Shown here: one piece after another, positions 8,752 to 17,718 of the stretch
Position numbering within the stretch: position 1 is the stretch's first letter
How the letters are laid out: each line of letters starts with the position of its first letter
Assembly (NCBI RefSeq): GCF_014656215.1
Contig: NZ_BNBZ01000002.1
Location: 186,001 to 250,000 of the forward strand
Length of the DNA: 64,000 nt
Source: Streptomyces zaomyceticus
GTDB taxonomy: Bacteria > Actinomycetota > Actinomycetes > Streptomycetales > Streptomycetaceae
Direction of reading: 5' to 3'
Program-made: the position numbers and the translations under genes
Notes under the pieces: generated by a model
What the model was told of the DNA's origin: nothing
The model's input: only the letters and a program-made list of their open reading frames with translations
Databases searched by the model: none

Positions 8752-9527
8752 CGCTCCTCCTCGCGCTTGCGGGACTGACGCCGGGTGACGGCGCTGTCGC
8801 TGGCCCCGGTGATAGCGGAGATGATCTCCTCGGTGGTCGTGGAGCGCTTGTCGAAGAAGCCGTTGTTGCGGCCGAGACGCATCACCGCGATCCGGTCGGC
8901 CACCGCCATCACGTCCACCATGTTGTGGCTGATCAGAATCGTGCCGAGGCCCTGCTCCCGGAGCCGCTCCACCAGGTCGAGGACCTCGGCGGTCTGCTCC
9001 ACGCCCAGGGCGGCGGTGGGCTCGTCCAGGATGACGACCTTCGGCGCGCCGATCAGCGAACGGGCGATCGCCACCGTCTGGCGCTGACCGCCGGACAGCG
9101 AGGCGACGGGGATCCGGACGCTCGGGATGCGGATGGACAGGGTGTCGAGCAGCTCGCGCGCCCGCTGGTCCATGCGGACCTCGTCGAGGATGCCGAAACG
9201 GCGCAGCTCCCGGCCGAGGAACAGGTTGGCGACCACGTCGAGGTTGTCGCACAGGGCCAGGTCCTGGTAGACGGTGGCGATTCCCAGGTTCTGGGCGTCG
9301 TGCGGCCTGCTGATCGAGACCGGCTTCCCCTCCCAGGCGATGACGCCCTCGTCGGGCGGGTTCACCCCGGCGATCGACTTGACGGCGGTGGACTTGCCGG
9401 CGCCGTTGTCGCCGACCAGTGCGACCACCTCACCGGGGTGGACGTCCAGGTCGAAGTCCTTCAGTGCCTGGACCGCGCCGAACCGTTTGGAGATGCCCCG
9501 GAGTGAGAGCACGGGTGACTCCGGCAA
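8748..9527 (-). CDS. xylG: Sugar ABC transporter ATP-binding protein, XylG type
   Basis: A 259-residue ATPase that powers the sugar importer. It shows Walker A (GDNGAGKST), signature LSGGQRQTVAIARSL and Walker B (VVILDEPTAALG). It has a single nucleotide-binding domain, whereas enterobacterial XylG/RbsA proteins are tandem (about 500 residues); single-domain forms are common in actinomycetes and presumably act as homodimers. It overlaps the permease by four bases and lies about 110 bp after the binding-protein gene, separated by a hairpin at 9601-9624. Confidence 0.9.
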   Translation of the reverse strand: MPESPVLSLRGISKRFGAVQALKDFDLDVHPGEVVALVGDNGAGKSTAVKSIAGVNPPDEGVIAWEGKPVSISRPHDAQNLGIATVYQDLALCDNLDVVANLFLGRELRRFGILDEVRMDQRARELLDTLSIRIPSVRIPVASLSGGQRQTVAIARSLIGAPKVVILDEPTAALGVEQTAEVLDLVERLREQGLGTILISHNMVDVMAVADRIAVMRLGRNNGFFDKRSTTTEEIISAITGASDSAVTRRQSRKREEER

Positions 9528-9600
9528 AGGAACCGCCTCCTCCGCTCGCCCGCTCGCGCGGGTCCGAGCCCCGCCGGGGCGGCAGTCGCCCGGGCGGGAC

Positions 9601-9624
9601 GTCCCGGGCCGAAGCGCCCGGGAC
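9601..9624. terminator. Intra-operon hairpin between binding protein and ATPase
   Basis: GTCCCGGGC pairs perfectly with GCCCGGGAC across a six-base loop just after the stop of the binding-protein gene. A nearby GCCCGGGCGGGAC offers an alternative pairing. Such hairpins after binding-protein genes usually hold back read-through or protect the 3' end, so that more binding protein is made than membrane parts. Confidence 0.6.
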
Positions 9625-9639
9625 GGAAACGCCGTGCCG

Positions 9640-10725
9640 CTACTGGAGGCCGGCCTCCTTGCAGGCCGCGGCGTACGTCGGGGTGCAGATCTCCTCGACC
9701 GTGTACAGGCCGTCCTTCACGACGGTGTCCTTGATGTTGGTCTTGTCGACCACGACCGGCGTGAGCAGGTTGGCCGGGACCTTCTGGCCACTGCCGCTGG
9801 TGACGGTGGTGGGCACCAGGTCCGACGGGAGCGGCTTGCCCTCGGCGAAGTCGACGGCCATCTGGGCCGCGATGTCCGCCTCCGGCTTGTACGGCTTCAT
9901 GACGGTGATCGTCTGGGTGCCGAGCAGGATCCGCTGGATGGCGTCGAGCTGGGCGTCCTGGCCGGTCAGCGGCACGTTGATGCCCGCCGCCTTCAGGGCG
10001 GTGGCGATACCGGCGGCCAGTCCGTCGTTGGCCGAGTAGACACCGACGATCTTGTCCTTGCCCAGGGCGCTGATGGCACCGGACATCTGCTGGTTGGCGT
10101 TGTTCGGGTCCCAGTTCGGTGTGTCGTACTCCTTGCCGATCTCCACCTTGCCGTCCAGGACCGAGTGCGCGCCGGCCTTGAACTCCGCCGCGTTCGGGTC
10201 CGTCGGCGACCCGTTGTGCATCACGATCACGCCGCTCCCGGCCTTGTCGCCGAGTGCGTCGAGGAGCGCCTGGCCCTGCAGCTCACCCACCTTGCGGTTG
10301 TCGTACGAGACGTACGAGTCGACCGGGCCCTGCGCGAGTCGGTCGTAGGCGACGACCTTCACGCCCGCGTCGTGCGCCTTCTGTACCGAGGACTGGATCG
10401 ACTTGGCGTCCACGGCGTCCAGGATCAGGACCTTGTCGCCCTTGGCGAGCGCCGTGTTCACCTGCTGCTGCTGGGTGGTGGCGCTCTCGGCGGCGTTGTA
10501 GTAGTCGATCTGGGCGTCGGGCGCCAGTTCCTTGATCTTGGCCTCGATGTACGGCCGGTCGAACTTCTCGTACCGCGTGGTCTTGCTCTCCGGCAGCAGC
10601 AGGCCGATCTTCACGTCCTGCCGCGCCTCGGCGTCCGGCTGGTCGGCCCCGCTGGTCGCCACCGCGCCCAGACAGAGGGCCGTGGCTCCCGCCAGGGCTA
10701 TCGCGCCCCGCAATGTACGGGTCAT
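9640..10725 (-). CDS. xylF: Sugar-binding protein, XylF type
   Basis: A 361-residue exported solute-binding protein (Peripla_BP_4 family). It has a Sec signal (MTRTLRGAIALAGATALCLG...), then the XylF-like opening VKIGLLLPESKTTRYEKFD, IDYYNAAESATTQQQQ and KVLILDAVDA; later GVYSANDGLAAGIATALK and LTGQDAQLDAIQRIL are typical of xylose/ribose binders. A cysteine occurs in the signal (TALCLG) but the lipobox is poor, so anchoring is uncertain. GGAAGGAG lies before the ATG. It is first in the operon; upstream there is only an AT-rich TATATAT stretch near 10796. Sugar identity is inferred from similarity to XylF, not proven. Confidence 0.87.
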   Translation of the reverse strand: MTRTLRGAIALAGATALCLGAVATSGADQPDAEARQDVKIGLLLPESKTTRYEKFDRPYIEAKIKELAPDAQIDYYNAAESATTQQQQVNTALAKGDKVLILDAVDAKSIQSSVQKAHDAGVKVVAYDRLAQGPVDSYVSYDNRKVGELQGQALLDALGDKAGSGVIVMHNGSPTDPNAAEFKAGAHSVLDGKVEIGKEYDTPNWDPNNANQQMSGAISALGKDKIVGVYSANDGLAAGIATALKAAGINVPLTGQDAQLDAIQRILLGTQTITVMKPYKPEADIAAQMAVDFAEGKPLPSDLVPTTVTSGSGQKVPANLLTPVVVDKTNIKDTVVKDGLYTVEEICTPTYAAACKEAGLQ

Positions 10726-10981
10726 GGGAGGCTCCTTCCGTACTCCCGCCCTCCCGCCGCCTCGGGAAGGCGGGAGCAGGGATGCACATGTGGCCTATAT
10801 ATCGACATTAGCGTCAAGCTGGGGACCGGCAAGCGGGTGAACCGGTGGCCGCCGGGCCGTGCGAGACCGCCCCGGATGCGGTAGCGCCGGCGGGGCGGAC
10901 CCCTCCGGGACCGCTCCGGACACGGGATCGCGAGCGGGGCCGGGCCCCGCGCCGCCGCCCCGGTGCGGCACCCTTGGCGGC

Positions 10982-11746
10982 ATGCCGACCACACGGACAC
11001 TGGACTCCCGGGACCCGATCGCCGTCGCCGTCACCCGGGCCGTCGTCACCGGCGACCTCGACGCGCTCCGCGACCTCCTCGCCGGACATCCGTGGCTCGC
11101 GAGCGCCCGGGTCGTCGAGGACCGCGAGGGACGCGGCCCCGGCGGACGGAGCCTGCTGCACCTGGCCACCGACTGGCCAGGTCACCGACCGCGCGGCCCC
11201 GAGACCGTCGCCGTCCTGGTCGGGGCGGGCGTCGATCCCGGCGCCCGCTTCACCGGCGCCCACCGCGAGACGCCCCTGCACTGGGCCGCGAGCAACGACG
11301 ACGTTCCGATGATCGACGCGCTCGTCGCCGCCGGCGCCGACATCGAGGCCGACGGGGCAGTGATCGCGGGCGGCACGCCCCTCACCGACGCCCGCGCCTT
11401 CGGACAGTGGAACGCGGCCCGCCGCCTGCTCGAACTGGGCGCCCGCCCGACCTTCCAGGACGCCGCGACCCTCGGCCTCCTCGACCGGGTCGAGGCGCGC
11501 CTCGCGACCGCCCCGCCGCCCTCGCCCGAGGAGATCACCCAGGCGTTCTGGGGCGCCTGCCAGGGCGGCCGACTCCCCACCGCCGCACGACTCCTGGAGC
11601 ACGGCGCGGACATCGACTGGATCGGCTGGGACCGCCTCACCCCGCTCGACATCGCCCGCGCCGGGCAGGCGGACGAGGTCGTCGCCTGGCTGACGGACCG
11701 GGGCGCGCGGAGCCGTGCCGAACGCGAGGCGGCCGACCGCACATGA
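10982..11746 (+). CDS. Ankyrin-repeat protein
   Basis: A 254-residue cytosolic protein without signal or membrane segment. Repeats are recognisable at VVTGDLDALRDLLAGHPWL, RSLLHLATDW, ETPLHWAASNDDVPMIDAL, NAARRLLELGARP, GRLPTAARLLEHGADIDWI and DRLTPLDIARAGQADEVV, giving about five ankyrin modules. Such proteins act as binding scaffolds; the partner is unknown. The ATG at 10982 directly opens the fold. It converges with the nitrate reductase gene at its right. Confidence 0.82.
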   Translation: MPTTRTLDSRDPIAVAVTRAVVTGDLDALRDLLAGHPWLASARVVEDREGRGPGGRSLLHLATDWPGHRPRGPETVAVLVGAGVDPGARFTGAHRETPLHWAASNDDVPMIDALVAAGADIEADGAVIAGGTPLTDARAFGQWNAARRLLELGARPTFQDAATLGLLDRVEARLATAPPPSPEEITQAFWGACQGGRLPTAARLLEHGADIDWIGWDRLTPLDIARAGQADEVVAWLTDRGARSRAEREAADRT

Positions 11747-11803
11747 GCCCGTCGCCGTCCGGGGCGGGTACGCGAGCCGAGCGCGCGCACCGCCCCGGGA
11801 ACC

Positions 11804-14800
11804 TCAGTACACGTCCCTCACGTACCGCTTGTCGGCGGCCAGTTGCTTGACGTACACCCCTGCCGCCTCCTCGTCGAGGCCGCCGTGGGCGACGGCGATG
11901 TCGCGCAGCGCCCGGTCGACGTCCTTGGCCATCCGGGCGGCGTCGCCGCAGACGTAGAAGTGGGCGCCGGACTGCAGCCACGACCACAACTGCGGGCCGT
12001 GCTCCCGCATCCGGTCCTGGACGTAGACCTTGGCCCGCTGGTCGCGGGAGAAGGCGGTGTCGAGGCGGTCCAGGGTGCCGTCGGCGAGAAGCGCGGACAG
12101 CTCCTCCTCGTAGTAGAAGTCCGTGGCACGGTGCTGCTCGCCGAAGAAGAGCCAGTTGGGGGCCCGGTGGCCGAGTGCCCGGCGCTCGTCGAGGAAACCG
12201 ACGAACGGGGCCACGCCCGTGCCGGGGCCGACCATCACCATCGGCGTCGTGGGATCGGCCGGAGGGCGGAAGTGAGGGGCCCGCTGGACGAAGACCGGGA
12301 CGGGGGCGCCGGATTCCGCGTCGGCGAGGAACGGGGAGCAGACGCCCTTGCGGGGGCGCCCGCGAAGGTTCTCGTAGCGGACCACCGAGACCGTGAGGGA
12401 GACCTGGTGGGGGTCGGTGAGCGGGCTGGAGGAGATCGAGTACAGCCGCGGTCTGAGGCGGCCCAGCACCTCGGCCCAGTCCTGCGCGGCGGCGCGGACG
12501 GAGTGCTCGGCGAGGACGTCCACGGCCTGCCGCCCCCAGGTCCACTGGGCGAGCCCGTCCTTGTTGTCGGGGCGGAGGAGCCGCTTCAGGTCCCGGTCGC
12601 CGGTCCGTTCGGTGACGAAGCCGAGCAGGGCGGGGGCGACGCGGGTGATGTCGAGGTGCCGGTGGAGGGCCTCGCCGAAGGCGACGGGGCCGAGACCGGG
12701 GAGCTCCACGGGGGAGTCTCCGTCGAGACCGGTGACGGCCAGCCATTCGGCCACGAGCTCCGGGCAGTTGACGGGCTGCACGCCGAGGGCGTCGCCCGCC
12801 TCGTAGCCCAGCGGGGCCCCGGTGCCGCTCTCGCTCGTGTCGAAGGTGAAGCGGCGCACCTCCTTGCCCGCGCCCGGCAGGCTGAGGAGCCGGTTGCCGA
12901 CGAGGCGGGCGGGGGTGGTGGCGGGCCCGGAGCGGCGGGCGGGTGAGGGGGCGGTGGGAGCCGGTGGGGCCGGAAGCGCCTGCGCGGTGTCGGAGAGGCC
13001 GGCCAGGACCTGGTCGAGCCAGGCGAGGGCGGAGGGCTCGTAGTCGGGTTCACAGTCGGTACGGGGTGCCAGGCGGACGCCTCCGAGCTCGTCCAGCCGA
13101 TCGTCCAGGCGCCGCCCGTGCCCGCAGAAGTCGCCGTACGAGGAGTCTCCGAGGGCGAGGACGGCATAGCGGCGCCCGTCGAGGCGCGGGGTGTCGGGCG
13201 CGGCGAGCGCGTCCCAGAATCCGGAGCCGTTGTCGGGCGCGTCACCGTCCCCGAACGTGCTGGTGATCAGCAGCAGATCGGCGGCGGGCGGCAGCGCCGT
13301 CAGATCGGTCTCGTCCATGCCCGCGAGCGCGGCCCGGTGACCGGCCGACAGCAGCCGCTCGGTGGTGGCGGCGGCGAAGTCCTCGGCGTTGCCGGTCTGC
13401 GAGGCCCAGAGCACGACGACCTCGCGGCCCGCCGTGGCCGCCCCGCCGGTGGAGGGGGACCGGGGCACCCGGGAGTACATGCCGGCCAGGACCCCGTTCA
13501 CCCAGCGGGCGTGGTCCTCGCGGAAGGGGGCACCGGGCGGCAGGACCGGGACACCCGGCGTACCCGTCTCCAGACCGGCCAGGAAGCCGACGAGGTACTG
13601 CCGCTCCTCGGCGGTGAGGACCGGCGGCGGGGCCGGTTCGAGGCCGAAGGCGGCGGCGGGGCCGGCCGCCGGACCGCCACTGGGGATCACCACCTTCGGG
13701 ACCACGACCGAGGGCGCGACGGTCGAGGGCGCCACCGCGGTGACGCTCGCGGGCGCCGCCGCGGGGGGCCTCACGACGGCGGCCGGGACGGGCGACTTCG
13801 TCAGCGCCACCGCGCACACCTTCAGCTCGGGCTGGAAGGAGAGCGGGTCGACGGCGTCGCTGGTCACGGCGTTGACGGACAGGTCCGCGCCGAAGAGGTC
13901 GTTCCAGTGGAAGGGGGCGAAGCAGTTGCCGGGCGCGACCCGGTCGGTGACCACCGCGGGGAGCACGGCCTTCCCGCGCCGCGAGGCGATCTCCACGGGG
14001 TCGCCCTCCGCGATGCCGAGCCGCCCGGCGTCCCCGGGGTGCAGTTCGACGAACGGCGCCGGGTTGAGCCTGTTGAGCTTGGGAACCTTCCCGGTCTTGG
14101 TGAGGGTGTGCCACTGGTGCTGGAGACGGCCGGTGTTGAGGACGAACGGATAGGAGTCGTCGGGCATCTCGGCGGGATCGATGTGCGGCCGCGCGTGGAA
14201 GACGGCCCGCCCGCTCGCCGTCGGGAAGACCAGCCCGTTCCTCCGCCCCTTCCGCCTCCCCTCGCCGTCCCCGCCGTCGCTCCCCGCGCCCTCGCCGGTG
14301 GGGGATCCGGGGCCCTGGCCGGCCACGTACCGGATCGGGTTCCGTGCGGGACCTCCGGCGGCGGCGGGCCACTGGACGGGGGCGGTGCGCAGCCGCTCGT
14401 ACGACACCCCGGTCAGGTCGTATCCCGTCTTCGGGTTCCCGGCGCGCCTGATCTCCTCGAAGACCTCCTCGGCGCTGTCGTACGTGAACCCCTTCTCGTA
14501 CCCCATCGCGCAGGCGACGCGGGCGATGATCCGCCAGTCCGCGAGGGCCTCGCCCGGCGGGTCCACGGCCGGCCGGGCGAGGGTGAGGGTGCGCTCGCTG
14601 TTGATCAGTACGCCCTCGGTCTCCGTCCACAGGGCGGCGGGCAGGACGACGTCCGCGTACGCGTTGGTCTCGGTGTCGGCGAACGCGTCCTGGGTGATCA
14701 CGAGTTCGGCGGCCCGCAGCGCCGCGACGACGGTGGCACGGTTGCCGACGGAGGCGACCGGGTTGGTGCAGATGATCCAGCAGGCCTTGATCTCGCCGTC

Positions 14801-16024
14801 CGCCATGCGCCGGAAGAGGTCGACGGTGCCCTGCCCCGAACCGTCCTCGCGGATCGTGCCGGGCGGGAGGCCCCAGAGTTCCTCGGTGAAGGACCGGTCC
14901 TCGGCGACCAGGACCGAGCGCTGTCCGGGGAGACCGGGTCCCATGTAGCCCATCTCGCGGCCGCCCATGGCGTTGGGCTGGCCGGTCAGGGAGAAGGGGC
15001 CGGAGCCTGGGCGGCAGATCGCGCCGGTCGCCAGATGCAGATTGACCAGGGCGTTGGTGTTCCAGGTGCCGTGGGTGGACTGGTTGAGACCCATGGTCCA
15101 GCAGCTGGTCCACTCGCCGGCCGTGCCGATCCACTCGGCGGCGGTTCGGATGTCGGCCTCGGGTATCCCGGTGATACGGGCGACGGTGGCGGGCGGGTAG
15201 TCGGCGAGGAACGGGGGCATCGCCTCCCAGCCCTCGGTGTGCGCGGCGACGAAGCCGGGGTCGGTGTGCCCGTTCTCGTGGAGCAGGTGCAGCAGCCCGT
15301 TGAGGAGAGCGAGGTCCGTTCCCGGCTTGATCCGCAGGAAGAGGTCCGCCTTGTCGGCGGTGGCGGTGCGGCGGGGGTCGACGACGATCAGCTTCGCCCC
15401 GGCCTTGACCCGCTCCATCATGCGGAGGAACAGGATGGGATGGCAGTCGGCCATGTTGGAGCCGATGACGAGGAAGACGTCCGCCGTGTCGAGGTCGTCG
15501 TAGGAGCCGGGCGGGCCGTCCGCGCCGAGGGAGAGCTTGTAGCCGGTACCGGCGCTCGCCATGCAGAGCCGTGAGTTGGACTCGATCCGGTTGGTGCCGA
15601 TGAAGCCCTTGGCGAGCTTGTTGGCGAGGTACTGCGCCTCCAGGCTCATCTGGCCGGAGACGTACAGCGCGACGGCGTCGGGCCCGTGGGTGTCGACGAT
15701 CGCCCGCAGACGGCGGGCGGTCTCGGCGACGGCCCGGTCGGTGGCGGTGGGCACGGGCTCGGAGCCGCGCTCCTCCCGGACCAGCGCGGTGGTGAGGCGG
15801 CCGGGGGCGGCGAGCAGATCGGCGGTGGTGGCGCCCTTGGTGCACAGGCGCCCCCGGTTGGCGGGATGGTCCTTGTCGCCCGTCGCCTTGAGGACCGTAC
15901 GGCGTCCGTCGGGACCCGCGCCGATGTCGAGGAGCATGCCGCATCCCACACCGCAGTACGAGCAGACGGTCCGCACCTGGTCGGGCGTACCGGCTCGGGG
16001 GGCCGGCGTGTCCTGTGGGGTCAC
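11804..16024 (-). CDS. Fused assimilatory nitrate reductase / flavoprotein reductase
   Basis: A 1406-residue protein joining two machines. Residues about 1-750 are a molybdopterin oxidoreductase: the [4Fe-4S] motif [10 protein letters not shown] near residue 21, then [18 protein letters not shown] and [11 protein letters not shown], as in assimilatory nitrate reductases of the NasC/NarB type. From about residue 868 comes a flavodoxin ([14 protein letters not shown]), then a cytochrome-P450-reductase/sulfite-reductase-alpha type FAD domain (LYSISSSPL) and an NADPH domain ([20 protein letters not shown]). It can therefore carry electrons from NADPH through FAD and FMN to the Mo site by itself, reducing nitrate to nitrite in the cytosol. 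The start is a GTG at 16024. Actinomycete genomes carry this architecture under names such as bifunctional nitrate reductase/sulfite reductase flavoprotein alpha subunit. No nitrite reductase or nitrate transporter is adjacent. Confidence 0.9.
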   Translation of the reverse strand: MTPQDTPAPRAGTPDQVRTVCSYCGVGCGMLLDIGAGPDGRRTVLKATGDKDHPANRGRLCTKGATTADLLAAPGRLTTALVREERGSEPVPTATDRAVAETARRLRAIVDTHGPDAVALYVSGQMSLEAQYLANKLAKGFIGTNRIESNSRLCMASAGTGYKLSLGADGPPGSYDDLDTADVFLVIGSNMADCHPILFLRMMERVKAGAKLIVVDPRRTATADKADLFLRIKPGTDLALLNGLLHLLHENGHTDPGFVAAHTEGWEAMPPFLADYPPATVARITGIPEADIRTAAEWIGTAGEWTSCWTMGLNQSTHGTWNTNALVNLHLATGAICRPGSGPFSLTGQPNAMGGREMGYMGPGLPGQRSVLVAEDRSFTEELWGLPPGTIREDGSGQGTVDLFRRMADGEIKACWIICTNPVASVGNRATVVAALRAAELVITQDAFADTETNAYADVVLPAALWTETEGVLINSERTLTLARPAVDPPGEALADWRIIARVACAMGYEKGFTYDSAEEVFEEIRRAGNPKTGYDLTGVSYERLRTAPVQWPAAAGGPARNPIRYVAGQGPGSPTGEGAGSDGGDGEGRRKGRRNGLVFPTASGRAVFHARPHIDPAEMPDDSYPFVLNTGRLQHQWHTLTKTGKVPKLNRLNPAPFVELHPGDAGRLGIAEGDPVEIASRRGKAVLPAVVTDRVAPGNCFAPFHWNDLFGADLSVNAVTSDAVDPLSFQPELKVCAVALTKSPVPAAVVRPPAAAPASVTAVAPSTVAPSVVVPKVVIPSGGPAAGPAAAFGLEPAPPPVLTAEERQYLVGFLAGLETGTPGVPVLPPGAPFREDHARWVNGVLAGMYSRVPRSPSTGGAATAGREVVVLWASQTGNAEDFAAATTERLLSAGHRAALAGMDETDLTALPPAADLLLITSTFGDGDAPDNGSGFWDALAAPDTPRLDGRRYAVLALGDSSYGDFCGHGRRLDDRLDELGGVRLAPRTDCEPDYEPSALAWLDQVLAGLSDTAQALPAPPAPTAPSPARRSGPATTPARLVGNRLLSLPGAGKEVRRFTFDTSESGTGAPLGYEAGDALGVQPVNCPELVAEWLAVTGLDGDSPVELPGLGPVAFGEALHRHLDITRVAPALLGFVTERTGDRDLKRLLRPDNKDGLAQWTWGRQAVDVLAEHSVRAAAQDWAEVLGRLRPRLYSISSSPLTDPHQVSLTVSVVRYENLRGRPRKGVCSPFLADAESGAPVPVFVQRAPHFRPPADPTTPMVMVGPGTGVAPFVGFLDERRALGHRAPNWLFFGEQHRATDFYYEEELSALLADGTLDRLDTAFSRDQRAKVYVQDRMREHGPQLWSWLQSGAHFYVCGDAARMAKDVDRALRDIAVAHGGLDEEAAGVYVKQLAADKRYVRDVY

Positions 16025-16074
16025 CGGGGCGCCTCTCTGTGGAACCGTTCGAGCCCCGACCGTACGAAATGCCC

Positions 16075-16124
16075 GTTACACCTGTGTCAACCGCGCCGAT
16101 CATGGTCCGTAACACCGGTCACAC
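16075..16124. promoter_or_regulatory. Possible GlnR-type box upstream of nitrate reductase
   Basis: Two GTNAC pentamers (GTTAC at 16075, GTAAC at 16109), each followed six bases later by an imperfect second half (GTCAA and CACAC), lie 51-100 bp upstream of the nitrate reductase start. GlnR boxes are built of GTNAC-N6-GAAAC units, so the match is partial. Nitrogen control of nitrate reductase by GlnR is well known in Streptomyces. Confidence 0.3.
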
Positions 16125-16168
16125 AGTGGCCCGGGGCCCTCTGTGAGAACCCCGGGTACGCGCGCGTG

Positions 16169-16960
16169 TCACAGGGCGTCGGCGCGCCCGGCGGCGTCGG
16201 CGCCCCTGGTGGCGTCGGTGCCGTCGGTGGCGCGCAGGAGCCTCAGGAAGGCCTTCAGACCGGTGATGATCTCCTCGTTGTCGGTGAGGCGGTTGACCGT
16301 CGCCTCGAACTCGCGCGCCAGTGCGGCGATCTTCCGGTCGGTCTCGTCGGCACGTCGATGCGCGGAGAGGCCGACCGCGTCCACCGTGCGGCGGAGCTCG
16401 GCGAGGGCCCGGTACTGCTCCTCGGCCTTCCCGTCGAGCACCGTCGCCCCGCTCTCCAGGGCGGCCACCCGCCCGGTCAGCGCCACCACGTCGTCACGCG
16501 GGAACGTCACGTCCTTCAGGAGCACGCCGAGCCTGAGCCGCAACTGCCCGAAGTAGGCTCCGGCCGGTCTGAAGAACGTGCTGAGGAGGAAGAAGCCGGC
16601 GAACCAGTAGCCCGCCTCGCGCCCGGTCGCGGTGGCGACGGCGAGGGCCGCGCCGGCCGTCACCACATGCCCGGCGACGGCCACCCGCAGCATCGCGCGC
16701 GCGATGCGCCGTGCCTCGGTGTCCCGCTCCTCGGAGACGTCGAGGCCCTTCTCCCGGCTGACCGCGATCTCGGCCAGCACCGCATGGGCCCGGAAGTACA
16801 GATTCCACGGGGCCGTGAGCAGCAGCAGGAGCCAGAGCAGGCCGAGCACTCCCGCCCCCACGGCCAGCACGGCCCCGGGCGGTGCCCCCACCGCGTACGC
16901 CAGCACCAGCGCGCCGACCGCGAGCCCCGCCACCACGAACGCACCCACGACCTTGCTCAT
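16169..16960 (-). CDS. Membrane protein with C-terminal coiled coil, unknown function
   Basis: A 263-residue protein I do not recognise. Two hydrophobic helices lie at the N-terminus (VVGAFVVAGLAVGALVLAYA, then AVLAVGAGVLGLLWLLLLL) and two more in the middle (around VVTAGAALAVATA and WFAGFFLLSTFF). The C-terminal ~110 residues are charged and heptad-like (VVALTGRVAALESGAT, REFEATVNRLTDNEE), suggesting a cytosolic coiled coil. The ATG at 16960 follows GGAGGGGG; an ATG eight codons upstream has no ribosome site. The 3' end is rich in GAD repeats. It is transcribed towards the nitrate reductase promoter region. Confidence 0.75.
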   Translation of the reverse strand: MSKVVGAFVVAGLAVGALVLAYAVGAPPGAVLAVGAGVLGLLWLLLLLTAPWNLYFRAHAVLAEIAVSREKGLDVSEERDTEARRIARAMLRVAVAGHVVTAGAALAVATATGREAGYWFAGFFLLSTFFRPAGAYFGQLRLRLGVLLKDVTFPRDDVVALTGRVAALESGATVLDGKAEEQYRALAELRRTVDAVGLSAHRRADETDRKIAALAREFEATVNRLTDNEEIITGLKAFLRLLRATDGTDATRGADAAGRADAL

Positions 16961-17127
16961 GCCGCCCCCTCCGCGCCGGTTCACACCTTGGCGACATGGT
17001 CCCGCCGGGGGCCGCTTCCGGCATGAGTACCGCTACTCAGATCTCCGCGGGGCCCGACCGGAGCAGGCGATGACGAGACGGGGGCCGGGGCGGTGGAGCG
17101 GAACGGGTGGACCGGGAGGGGAGGGGC

Positions 17128-17586
17128 TCAGTCGGTGGAGACCGGCCGCTCGAAGAAGGTCTCGAGGGACACCGTGGCCTGCGTGCCGCTCACTCCCTCG
17201 ATCGCGTACAGCCGTCGCAGGACGTCCTGGAGCCGGACCGTGGTGGAGGTGCGCACCTTCACCAGGACCGAGGCGCTGCCGGCGATGATGTGGGCCTCCT
17301 GGATCTCGGGGATCGCGGCGAACGCGTCCGCGGAGTCCCCCATCCAGACGGTGGAGTCGACCATGACGAAGGCGAGCACGTCGCTGCCGAGCGCGGCGGG
17401 GTCGACGTCCACGGTGGTCCGCCGGATCACCCCGCGTTCCCGGAGCTTCCGTACCCGCTCGTGCGCCGCTCCGGCCGACAGGCCGACCGCCTTGCCGAGG
17501 GCCGCGTAGGCCTGTGTGGCGTCCCGCTGGAGCTCGGCGATGAGCGCGCGGTCCGTCTCGTCGACGATCCCCTCCGTCATTCCCAT
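17128..17586 (-). CDS. Lrp/AsnC-family regulator
   Basis: A 152-residue feast/famine regulator. The N-terminal helix-turn-helix reads DETDRALIAELQRDATQAY and GKAVGLSAGAAHERVRKL; the C-terminal RAM (ligand and oligomer) domain includes VLAFVMVDST, EAHIIAGSASVLVKVR and LRRLYAIEGVSGTQATV. Such proteins form octamers that sense amino acids and often control neighbouring transport or catabolic genes. It lies downstream of, and in the same direction as, the serine-hydrolase-like gene, separated by a strong hairpin, so it likely has its own promoter. Confidence 0.88.
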   Translation of the reverse strand: MGMTEGIVDETDRALIAELQRDATQAYAALGKAVGLSAGAAHERVRKLRERGVIRRTTVDVDPAALGSDVLAFVMVDSTVWMGDSADAFAAIPEIQEAHIIAGSASVLVKVRTSTTVRLQDVLRRLYAIEGVSGTQATVSLETFFERPVSTD

Positions 17587-17654
17587 GCCGAGACGGTACC
17601 TCGTCCGGTCACGGCAAGATCGTTCCGGATGTCGTTCGGAGCGTGACGGACGCG

Positions 17655-17691
17655 GGTGGGGCTCCGCCGCCGAACGGCGCGGAGCCCCACC
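17655..17691. terminator. Strong hairpin after the serine-hydrolase-like gene
   Basis: GGTGGGGCTCCGC pairs perfectly with GCGGAGCCCCACC, and the loop can extend the stem with GCC/GGC. It lies about 28 bp beyond the stop at 17719 of the leftward gene and before the Lrp gene, fitting a factor-independent terminator without a T-run. Confidence 0.75.
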
Positions 17692-17718
17692 GCCGGGCCC
17701 GGAGGCCCGGTTCGGGCG

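Noticed and set aside
13118..15574. An 818-codon open frame on the plus strand opposite the nitrate reductase
   Set aside because: It mirrors the third-position GC of the real gene on the other strand. The translation is Gly/Arg/Asp-rich without any fold motif, and the reductase below it has complete, ordered motifs.
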